This document shows positions 1 through 10,200 of a stretch of DNA of 13,091 nt, piece by piece. The notes under the pieces were generated by a model. The model had not been told where the DNA came from and made no database searches. It saw only the letters and a list, made by a program, of their open reading frames with translations. Positions within the stretch are counted from its first letter, which is position 1; each line of letters opens with the position of its first letter. Position numbers and translations under genes: made by a program. This stretch comes from CANHVK01 sp046304235. Its GTDB lineage: Bacteria; Bacteroidota; Bacteroidia; Flavobacteriales_D; Crocinitomicaceae. The DNA is taken from assembly GCA_046304235.1 (NCBI GenBank), contig JBKCEW010000064.1:1-13091 (forward strand), read 5' to 3'.

Positions 1-56
1 TGAAAGTGTTGTTGGTGGTTGTGGGGATGGTTTGGGGAGTTGGGGCTTTGGGGCAG
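1..56 (+). other. Sec signal peptide
   Basis: With the ATG restored at the edge, the first 19 residues are Met-Lys followed by a Leu/Val/Gly/Met/Trp hydrophobic stretch ending Gly-Ala-Leu-Gly-Gln, then a polar Thr-Ala-Thr-Thr. A short n-region with one Lys and a c-region ending Gly-Gln are typical of Bacteroidota signal peptides. There is no Cys at the expected cleavage point, so it does not look like a lipoprotein. The exact cleavage site, before or after Gln19, is not certain. Confidence 0.75.
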
Positions 57-1193
57 ACAGCTACAACAATTTATTCTGAAGATTTTTCTACAAACAGTGG
101 TAAGGGTAATAATGCTGGCACGGTGAATGTAAGTGGAGTTACTACTTGGTCGATATCACCAGAATCTGGAGTAAGCGTTGGTTCTGGAGAATATTTTAAG
201 GTTGCAAACTCAAGATTTGAAAGTTATGGTAGAATTTCGGGCTCAACCCCTCCAAACAAATACTTGTGGTATTCATCTGAAATTGATATTACAAACTATT
301 GTGAAGTTGGTGTCTCGGTAGATTTAGGTCATATTTCTGGGCCAGAAACTCCGACATCGGGTGATGGGATATGGGTTTATGTTTCAGTTGATAATGGACC
401 TTATGGACTTATTGGAACTCTTGCTTATAATGGAACAACTTCTAACGTAACAATATCTAATTTAGTTGGTTCAACATTAAAAGTTAGAGTTGATGTAAAG
501 TCAAATGGTAGTAATGGCGCGAGTTCTTGTGGTTGTAATTACCAAACTTATTATTTTGATAATGTAACAGTAACAGGTATAGCTGCAACTAGAGTTTCAT
601 TGTCTGGCAGTAGTTTTAGTGTCACAGGTGCAACGAAAGTGTATGTATATGCTTGGGGTGGAGGTGGAGGCGGAGGAACTTCTAATGGAGGAACTTCTAG
701 TGGAGGGGCTGGTGGTTCTGGAGGTGGTTTTTCTTCTTCTATATTAACAGTAGCAGACCCGACAATTAGTAATACATTTTGGTATAATATTGGAAGTGGT
801 GGTGGATCTGCTACTAATGGAGGTAATACTTGGTTAAACACTACAAATTCTCAACCTACTACTAATTCTGGAGTTTTAGCTTATGGGGGTATCAAAGGTG
901 CTAACAATTCTTCTACAACAACTTCAGCTCCATCTCTAGGTATAGGAGATATTAAATATACAGGAGGTACTGGTGGAGGCGGAGGTGGTTCTGGCGGAGG
1001 TGGTGGTGGTTCATCTGCTGGTTTTAAACAGTCTGGATATGCTGGTACTGCATTAAGTTCAGGAAGTGCAGATGTTTCTGGTGGTATTGCCGATTATATT
1101 GGTGGTGCTAATGGTGGTACTGGAGTCGTTTCATCTGGTGCTAATGGCGGCAGTGGAGCTAACTATGGTGGTGGGGGCGGTGGGTTCAAATGA
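1..1193 (+). CDS. N-terminal part of a giant secreted modular adhesin-like protein, cut by a frameshift
   Basis: Frame 3 is open from the left edge to the TGA at 1191-1193, about 397 codons. The window opens with TG followed by AAA GTG TTG, so the real start is most likely an ATG whose A lies one base outside; the GTG at 6 is the first start wholly inside but would drop the Lys of the signal peptide. The product has a hydrophobic signal peptide, a beta-sandwich-like domain (57-590) and a glycine-rich domain starting at 594. That domain never finishes in this frame: its final strands are encoded in frame 1 downstream of 1186. I therefore read this as the 5' fragment of the gene that continues to 13091, not as a separate gene. 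It is probably exported through Sec and then T9SS; its role is inferred to be adhesion or surface structure. The glycine-rich tract alone would suggest a phage tail-fibre-like protein, but the context does not. Confidence 0.8.
   Translation, partial: KVLLVVVGMVWGVGALGQTATTIYSEDFSTNSGKGNNAGTVNVSGVTTWSISPESGVSVGSGEYFKVANSRFESYGRISGSTPPNKYLWYSSEIDITNYCEVGVSVDLGHISGPETPTSGDGIWVYVSVDNGPYGLIGTLAYNGTTSNVTISNLVGSTLKVRVDVKSNGSNGASSCGCNYQTYYFDNVTVTGIAATRVSLSGSSFSVTGATKVYVYAWGGGGGGGTSNGGTSSGGAGGSGGGFSSSILTVADPTISNTFWYNIGSGGGSATNGGNTWLNTTNSQPTTNSGVLAYGGIKGANNSSTTTSAPSLGIGDIKYTGGTGGGGGGSGGGGGGSSAGFKQSGYAGTALSSGSADVSGGIADYIGGANGGTGVVSSGANGGSGANYGGGGGGFK
57..590 (+). other. N-terminal beta-sandwich (jelly-roll-like) domain
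   Basis: About 178 residues follow the signal peptide. They begin with a Tyr-Ser-Glu-Asp-Phe strand, carry a central Ser-Glu-Ile-Asp-Ile-Thr strand and a Val-Ser-Val-Asp-Leu strand, and close with Tyr-Tyr-Phe-Asp-Asn-Val-Thr-Val-Thr-Gly. This opening and closing pattern is familiar from N-terminal domains of secreted Flavobacteriia proteins, resembling carbohydrate-binding or adhesion jelly rolls. A Cys-Gly-Cys near 528-537 may form a disulfide with the Cys at 300-302. No ligand residues can be assigned. I cannot name the family with certainty. Confidence 0.5.
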
Positions 1194-1257
1194 TGCTAGT
1201 GCATCAGTTGGTGGTACAGGTGGTGCAGGAAATTTAATTGTTTTTTATTATGCTGGG
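594..1257 (+). other. Glycine-rich domain 1 (interrupted by the frameshift)
   Basis: It begins with short strands ending Val-Tyr-Val-Tyr-Ala-Trp followed by a run of seven Gly, then Gly/Ser/Asn-rich loops. After the frame change it ends in frame 1 with Gly-Asn-Leu-Ile-Val-Phe-Tyr-Tyr-Ala-Gly. The scheme (short beta lead-in, aromatic plus poly-Gly, Gly-rich loops, closing Leu-Ile-(Ile/Val) strand) matches the glycine-rich domain known from phage tail fibres and bacterial surface proteins, and the intact second copy at 8476-9198. The coding strand is dense in GGT/GGA/GGC codons. The final strand is only reachable by changing frame near 1186. Confidence 0.7.
1171..1193 (+). other. Frameshift site and premature TGA
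   Basis: In frame 3 the sequence runs Gly-Gly-Phe-Lys-stop. Removing one base here, most simply a T of GGGTTC, gives Gly-Gly-Ser-Asn-Asp-Ala-Ser and joins directly to the open frame 1. A G-run of five at 1173-1177 is a second place where an indel would restore the frame, though with a less glycine-like product. The sequence alone cannot separate a base-call error, a true inactivating mutation and a slippage-based on/off switch. Confidence 0.85.
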
Positions 1258-4200
1258 CCTACCATTTCAACATCAGCTTCATTATCTTCTTTTTCAGCAT
1301 GTTCTGGAAGTAACTCAACTGCACAATCATTTACAGTTTCTGGTGCAAATTTAACAGCAGATATCGTTTTAACACCTCCAACCGGATATGAAATTTCACA
1401 ATCATCAGGCAGTGGATATACTACGTCAACAATTACTTTAGCTCAATCCGGTGGTACGGTTGCTTCAACAACCATTTACGTGCGTACAACTACTGCGGCT
1501 ACTAACGGAGCAAGTGGTAATATAACCTGTACTTCTACTGGAGCAACACAAAAAGATATTGCAACGGGTAGTGCAACTATTTCACCTACATCCGTTGGAG
1601 GCTCCATAGCAGGAAGTGCAACTGTTTGTTCAGGTACAAATTCAACGGGATTGACGTTGAGTGGTCATACAGGTACTATAACCAAATGGCAATCTTCCAC
1701 AGTCAGTGATTTTTCATCTGCCGTAACGGATATTGTGAATGCTACGACAACGCAAACAGCAACGAATTTAACGGCAACAACGTATTATAGAGCTGTAATT
1801 ACAAGTGGTTCTTGTGCTGCTGCAAATAGTGCAACAGCAACGGTAACGGTTTCTCCAACATCTGTTGGAGGTTCTATTTCAGGAAGTGCAACAGTTTGTA
1901 CAGGTACAAATTCAACGGCATTAACCTTAAGTGGACATACTGGTTCCATTACCAAATGGCAGTACTCAACAGCAAGTGATTTTTCTGCAGGATTAACAGA
2001 TGTAGCAAATACAACGACTTCATTGACTGCAACAGACTTAAATGCAACAAGGTATTACCGAGCAGTAATTACGAGTGGTGCATGTGCTGCAGCAAATAGT
2101 GCATCTGCAACGGTAACTGTAGAAACTACTCCAACTACATCGGCTGCAGGTTCTGATATCTCTATTCCATCGTGTGGATCAATATCAACAGTTATGGGTG
2201 CTAATACACCTTCAGTTGGTACAGGGGTGTGGTCTATTACTTCAGGTCCTAATACAAATACTAATCAGTTATCCAGTACTTCTTCTGCAAGCGCAACGTT
2301 TACACCATCTGGTGGTGCAGGTACGTATGTGTTAAGATGGACTATTTCAAATACTTGTGGGTCTAGTTTTGATGAAGTTTCGGTAACAGTATCTGGAGCT
2401 TCTTATAGCGGTACTTTAAAAGTGGGTGTGAGTGGTTGTCATTTTTCTTCATTAACTGATGCGATATCTAAGTTAACATCTTGTGGGTATACGGGCAATA
2501 TTATTTTAGAATTACAATCAAATTACGATGGAACAAGCACAACAGAAACATTTCCAATTACTTTTGCTTCTACTTTAGGGTCAGGGGCTTCTAAACAAAT
2601 TACCATTCAACCTGCAACTGGAGTTTCTAAAACAATTACAGGTTCTTCTACTTCTCAAATAATTTACATTAATGGTGCGACCTACATCACATTTGATGGT
2701 AGAGATGGTGGAACAGGTTCAAATAAAAATTTATCAGTAACAAATACAAGTACCGCAACAGGTGGGTCCGCAATCACTTTTATCAATGACGCTTCCAATA
2801 ATACGGTTAAATATTGTAATTTAAAATCTGCTTACACATCCGCATCATCTGGTGTTGTGATATTCTCAACCACATCAGCCACAACAGGAAATGATAATAA
2901 TACAATTGATTATTGTGTAATAGATGGAAATGCAAACAGCCCAAGTGCTGGTACTTCCGCATCGCCAACTGCTGGGGTAGCAACTAACGCTATCTATTCT
3001 GATGGAACTTCAGCTAAAACAAATAGTGGGAATACGATTTCAAATACAGAGTTTAAAGATGTATGGGTTGAAGCAACCTCTAACACACCTACATTTATTT
3101 ACCTAAAAACAAATAACACAAATTGGACAATTTCGGGAAATAGCTTTTATCAATCTTCAACACGCACTTCGACAGGCGCAAGAACTTTTTATGGAATAAA
3201 TATTGGTGATGGTAACGAATATACGATTTCCGGTAATTTCTTCGGAGGTAGTTCTGCTTCCGCAACAGGTACTTGGACGCAAAATAGTACCTCTTCTAAC
3301 TATACCATTTTTTATGGTATTAACTTAGCCGTTGGTACAGCAACTGCTACTTCTGTTCAGAATAATACCTTTAAAGGTATGACATGGGATATTAAAGGAA
3401 GTAATCCTTGGGCAGCTATATATGTAACATCAGGTAATGTAAATATTGGTACTACTACAGGAAATACGATTGGAGCAACCACCGGTACCTCAACTTTACA
3501 ATTTGTAAATACAACAGGTACTCCAAATATTTATGGTATATATTCTGAATCAACGGGGTCAGTTTCTATACAAAATAATAATATAGGTGCCTTATCTACT
3601 TGTAACTGTGCAAATGCATTTAACTTTTATGGTATTAGAACCTCTGGAGCTGCTGGTATTTATACGATTCAATCCAATACAATTGGTAGCACTACCACAG
3701 CTGGCTCGGTAACAATGGGAGGAGCTTTAACAGCTGGGTCGTCATTGACATTTTATGGTATTTATAACACAGCTACTGGTTTAGCAACAATTAACTCAAA
3801 TACGATTCAAAACATAGATGTCTATGGAACAGCTGCCACTATTTATGGAATTTATAATACAGGTGGCGCTTCATCTTCTACGATCAACTCGAATACATTT
3901 AAAAACATAACAACACAAACTGCAGGTAGTTCAACATCCAATTATACCTGTGGTATTTATAATGCCTCCACTAACTCTATGACTATTTCAAGCAATAATA
4001 TAAATACACTGACTTTAAATGTTGGTCTTTTTAGAGGGATATGGGATGCAGGAGGTGCTTCCACAAATGCAGTGATAATTTCAAGTAATACAATAGGAAC
4101 TGCAGATGCGAATAATATAGCATTAGCTTCTACTGTAAATTATTATTCTCACGATGCAATTTACTTGACAGGTGCAGGTACAAATGTTACAGCAAGCAAC

Positions 4201-7200
4201 AATACTATCCGAAATATTACCTCTTCTGGTGCTACCGGTGCTTCTGGTTTGACAATTGTAGGTTTAAGAGTTACATCAGGTACAAAAACGATCACTAGTA
4301 ATACAATTTCATACATAAAAAATTCGAATACGTCAGCTGATATCTATGCTGTTTGTGGAATGTATTTTGAAGGCAATGCCACTGTAACAGCTACGAAGAA
4401 TGTTATTTTAGATTTGATTAATCAAACTACTTTAGATATTTACGAAGCTCAAGAAATTACAGGTATTTATTTAAGTGGAAGTAGCACAACGGCAAATCTT
4501 TACAATAATTTAATTAAAATTACCAATGCTAGTAATACTAACGGTATTTCAATTAACGGTGTTAGAACAAATTCTGGGACTTTAAATTTATTGCATAATA
4601 CAATTGTGATTGGCGGTGCTGAAACAGCAAGTTCAAATGCTGCTTCTTACACCGCTTGTTTCCGTTATGAAAGTACTTGTCCTACATTATCTGCAAAAAA
4701 CAATATTTTTATTAATAATCGTACTACTACGAGTAATAACCGTCATTATGCAATAAATAGTGCCGCAAATGCTTGTGGAAATAATTCATTTGATCAAAAT
4801 TACATTGAGGTTGAAAATGGGGATTATGTTGCAAATATGAGTTCTACCAATTATAATATTACTACATACAATGCTTTAGCTTCTGTTGGGTCTGATATCG
4901 ATGGTTCAGGATACAATGTAACTGTAGATGACGATGGTACTCTTACTGCAACTGAATCACAATTAGTTGGTATAGCTAGTAGTGTTGGTATTACCGATGA
5001 TATAAAATCAGTAACAAGAACGAAATATACCAGAGGATGTTTTGAATTAGCGTGTAATACAAATTATGCAGGTACGTATTATGTCGGTACAGGTGGTACA
5101 TGGACAACTTTAACAAATGCATTGGCAGCTCTGAAAACGTGTAATATGACCGGGTCTGTGACTTTAGAATTAAACACATCATACGCTGCAGATAACGAAT
5201 CTTCTGAATCATATCCTTTAGATTTCTCAGGGATACCTACTACAAGTTTGATTACATTAACGATTAGACCTAAATCAGATGTTTCATCACTTATAACTTT
5301 AGGTGGTTCATCAGCAAACACAATGATGGATATTAACGGAACAGATTATGTAACCATTGACGGAAGACCAGGAGGTAGTGGTTCAAACAAATACATCACA
5401 ATTGACAATACGAACACGACTTCAGGAGCTACAGCTGTTAATTATTATGCGAATGCAACTAACAATACAATCCAATATTGTACCTTAAAATCAACTGCAA
5501 CAGGTGCTACTTCAGGTGTTGTAACTTTTGGAACAGGAAGTAATTCAAGTAATTCCATTTCGAATTGTGATATTGATGGTGGCGCTGGTTCAACTGCTAC
5601 TCCTACCAATGCCGCAAGAGTAGGGATTTATTCTACTGGTACAGCGAATGATAATATCTCTATAACCAATAATAAAATTTATAATTGTTTTAACACAACA
5701 GTTACCTCTCCGCATGCTGGAATTTATGTTGGAAACGGTAGTTCGGCTTGGACAATTACAGGAAACAGTATTTATCAAACATCCAACAGAACCGTAACAG
5801 GTAATACCGATTATTATGGTATTGTAATTTCAAACACATCCTCAGTAGGAAATACGGTTTCAAATAACTATATAGGGGGTACATCCAATAGTTGTGGGGG
5901 TACAAAATTTACTTTTGCTGGAAATTATTCAAATGCTTTTCATGGTATTTACATTAATGTAGGAACTGCTTCCTCTACCACAGTAAATGGAAATACAGTA
6001 GCTAATTTAAGTTTTACCTCTTCTTTGGCAGGAAACTATTTCTATGGTATCAACGTTCAAGCTGGTAATGTTAACATTGGAACGACAGTTGGCACAGGCA
6101 ATATTATTGGTAGTAGAACTGCGGATGCTTCGGTTGCGGCTAATGCTAGTATAACTTTGATTCCAACCTCTGCTTCAGCAAATAATGCTTTAGGTATTTA
6201 TAGTATCATAGCAGCTGATCATACAGTAAATTACAATAGAGTAGCTGGGATAAATGTTAGCAATTCAACAGCTGCAAATCCAGCAACATTTTACGGAATT
6301 TATCCAGCCGGTACAACGGCAAATGCTCCAACTGTTACTTATAATTCAGTTGGTAGTAATAATAATGTAAATTCAATTGTTGTAGGTACAGGTGCAACTA
6401 CAGGTGTGAACACATTTTATGGAATTACAAACCAAGGTTACACAGGTGTAGTTTCAATGCAATACGACACCATTCAAGGAGTAAAGGTATATGGTACTGG
6501 CGCCTCATTGGTATATCCAATTTACAATACTAAAGGAGCAACTAATTCAAGCATAAGTTCAAATACTATTAAGAATATAAGCAATGAAAGTACAGGAAGT
6601 AATGCTTCTGCAGCTTTAATTGGTATTTACAATGAAGCAGCACCATCAATATCAATTTCTTCTAACACGATTAGCGCAATTACATGTAAAAACGGATATT
6701 TTAGAGGTATAGAAGACAATGTTGCTTCTGCAGTTAGTCATGCTATATCTTCAAATACTATAGGAGCTACAGGAGCAGATTCAATTAGTATCTCTTCAAC
6801 TTCTACTACGGCAAGTATGGGTATCAATGCTGCAAGTACAGGTACCTATTCAATAAGTTCCAATACGATCCAAAAAATAACTCAATCTGGTGCAGCAAAA
6901 AAAGATATCTATGGTATCCGAATAGGCTCAACTGGAACATATACTGTTAGAGGTAATACCATCGATAAATTGTATTGTCTTTCTACAGGTTCTTATAAAT
7001 CAGAAGTGACGGGAGTATTTATAGGAGGAATTGCAAATGCAGGTTCAGTTATCGAAAAAAATAAAATTACCAATTTTAAAAATACAGTAACAAATGGAGG
7101 TTTTATTTTCGGTATTATTGGTACAACCGTAACAACCTTAAATGCATACAATAATTTTTTTGAATGCGATAATGAAAATACATCCACAGTTTTATTAACA

Positions 7201-10200
7201 ATATATGCTATTTATGGTGATGCAATTACAACAATAAATGCTTACCACAATACAATTTACATTTACGGACAAACGGGATCAAATACCGCCGAAGCTCATT
7301 CTTTTTGTTTAAGACATGGAGCTGCAGGTACTATTAATGTTAAGAATAACATATTAATAAATACACGCGTAGATGGTGGTACAACTGCTAAGCAACAGAT
7401 ATCATTTAGTAATAATTCAAATTACGATTATAATTATTATTATACGAGAGATATAGCTTTAACATCTGGACAAGGTACAAATTCAATTTATCATGTTCAT
7501 GGCACCAATACACTAATAACTATTAATTCAGATGGTTCATTAACTTCAAGTGGTTATACAACAGTTAGTACTGGAACAAATTTAGGAGCAACAGTTTCAG
7601 ATGATATTCGAGGCTCTGCCAGAGAAGATTATACAAAGGGGTGTTATGAAGGCTCTTCAATGATTTATTACAGTAGATATGCTACAACTAATACAGATGC
7701 GAATTCACTAACTAATTGGACAACAAAAAGAGACGGTACTGGTTCAACACCTTCTAATTTTACAACTGAGTCTAAATTTAAAGTACAGACTGGTCACAAA
7801 TACCAAGTTACATCGACTTGGTCTGGTCATGCATCGAGTATTATTTATGTAGAATCAGGAGGGGCTTTAGATGTCAATGCCCAAAATGTTACTACCTGGA
7901 GTAATTTTGATTTAGCTGGAACAGGTGTTTCATCATCAGGTGCACTATTAAGCACAAGTAGTTCTCTTTCAACTGTATCGCTTCCAATTACATTATCTGC
8001 AGATGCAACTGTAAGTTCTTCAGGTTCAGGAAATTTAACTTTAACTGGAAATATTACTACCGCTGGCTATACATTAACAGTAAATGGTTCAAATAATACA
8101 ACGATTTCTACCGGTGTCATCAGTGGCACAGGAATTGTTTCTAAATCAGGATCTGGTATTTTAACATTATCAGGTACAAATACGCACACAGGAGGTACTA
8201 CTGTATCAGCTGGTACCTTAGCAATTGGAAATGATTCAGGTCTCGGAACAGGAACTTTAACTATAAATGGTGGCTCTTTGGATGCGAGTGGAGCAGATCG
8301 TACGATTACTAACCCTGTAACCATTTCCAATGATTTTGGGTTTACAGGGACATATAATTTAACTCAAAACACAGGCGGTATCGCATTAACAGGTGCTGCA
8401 GTAATTACGGTAACAGCAAATAATCTAACGTTAAATGGTGTAATAGCAAACTCCGGTAATGGAACTGTAACAGTTACCTCTACAGGTAATGGTACTTGGA
8501 CTTGTCCAGCAGGGGTAACTTCTGCTACTGTCCACTGTTGGGGTGGTGGTGGTGGTGGTTCATATACATTAGGTAATGGTGGGCAGCCTGGTGGCGGTGG
8601 AGGGGCTTATGTTAGATCTACCTTAACCGTTTCTCCAGGCACAGTTTACAATTATACTGTTGGTGTAGGTGGTACAAAAGGTATTGGGTCATCTTCTTCT
8701 GCAGCAACCAATGGAGGTGATTCATATTTTGGTAATACAACCGCTGGTTCAAGTGCTGGTTCTTCAAATATAGCAAAAGGAGGAAATGCTGGTGTGTATG
8801 CAGGTATTTCAGGTGCAGGTGGACTATCTTCCAATTCAACTGCAAATGGTTCTAACCCTCAAAAATATTCAGGAGGTATAGGTGGTAAAGGTGGTTCAAA
8901 TGGAGGTGCTGGTTCTTGCAACAATACTTCAAATAATGTTGGAGGCTCAGGTGGAGGCGGTGCTGGATCAGGATCGGATGGTGAAGGTGCAGCGACTACA
9001 TCAACAAAAGAATGGTGTCTATTGAATGGAGGTACTGGTGATTATCCAGGTGGTGATGGTTCAATTGGTTCAGAAGATGCCAATGCTGGTGATGGTTCAC
9101 CAAGAGGAGGTGGAGGAGGAGGTGCGGATGGTCCAGCAGGTACCGCTAAAGACGGTGGAAATGGTGGAGCTGGTCAATTAATAATAACATATACACCAGC
9201 GCAATCCATTACTAAATCAGGTGCAGGAACTTTAACTCTTGGTGGTACAAATACCTTTAGTAATGGAGTAACATTAAATGCAGGTACTTTAAACATAAAT
9301 AACGTTGCTGCACTTGGAGCTACTACAGGAACTTTTACAATCAATGGAGGTACCATTAATAATACAAGTGGTGGTGCAATAACAATGAATAACTACCCTA
9401 TGTCATGGGCAGGTCATTTTACATTTACTGGATCGAATGAATTGAACATGGGTGCAGGTGCAGTTGCAATGACTGCTACTCGTCAAGTTACTGTTTCTTC
9501 AAGTACTTTAACGGTTGGAGGAATTATTTCAGGTTCAACTTTTGGCTTAACTAAATTAGGTGCTGGTACGATGACACTTTCTGGAGTAAATACCTACACT
9601 GGAGCTACTACAGTTACAGCGGGTACTTTAGCGATGGGTGTGAATAATGCCATTCCAGTTGGAGGTGGAGGTGTTGTTTTAAATGGGGGTACGTTAAGTA
9701 CAGGTAATTTTACAGCAGGATCAACTTCAACCAATATTGGTACACTTACCTTATCAGAAAATTCAACGCTAGCACTAGGAACTGGCACCTTGTATTTCTC
9801 AAGCAGTACAGGAGTTTCTTGGACGGCTGCGAAAACATTAACCATAACTGGCTTTGTCTCATCCGCTACTAATACTGCAGGTACTGCTGGTCGTTTATTC
9901 GTAGATTACCGTTCAGGTAACGATTGTAGCAATTGTGGTTTAACTGGAAGCAGTGGAACGAATCAATTAGGTTTGATTTCATTTAATACAGCAACAATCA
10001 ATGGTGTTGCTGGTACTTACGGTGCGATGCAAATGGTATCAGGAGAAATTGTGGCATTTTCTGTTTCTCCAACAATTACCTTAGCTTCAAATACTATAAG
10101 TGCAGCTGACAATTGTGCCTCATCAATTAAAGTACCAATTCAAAGTTTTAGTTTGGCAGTCACGAATGGAACTGGAAATTTAACAAATGTAGGATTTACA

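Noticed and set aside
6..8. GTG at position 6 as the true start
   Set aside because: The preceding TG-AAA fits an ATG-AAA start whose A is just outside, giving a proper Met-Lys signal peptide; the GTG start would remove the only basic residue of the n-region.
551..841. Minus-strand open frame with a proline-rich product
   Set aside because: Proline runs are simply the reverse reading of GGT/GGA glycine codons in glycine-rich domain 1. The same holds for the short minus-strand frames at 8618-8845.
1072..1074. ATG at 1072 as an independent start for the long downstream frame
   Set aside because: From 1072 to about 1185 frame 1 reads through glycine codons in the wrong phase (Val/Leu/Met-rich output), while frame 3 gives the expected Gly-rich domain; the downstream frame only makes sense as a continuation.
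594..1190. Collagen-like Gly-X-Y triple helix
   Set aside because: Glycines are clustered in runs and irregular loops without a three-residue period or proline content.
4991..7187. Short minus-strand open frames over the beta-helix modules
   Set aside because: They lie opposite a continuous plus-strand coding region with clear repeats, have no visible ribosome binding site and no recognisable product.
2401..7650. Pectate lyase or other polysaccharide-degrading enzyme
   Set aside because: The beta-helix fold is shared, but I could not find a conserved catalytic Asp/Arg/Lys cluster; coils are dominated by Ser, Thr, Asn and Gly turns.
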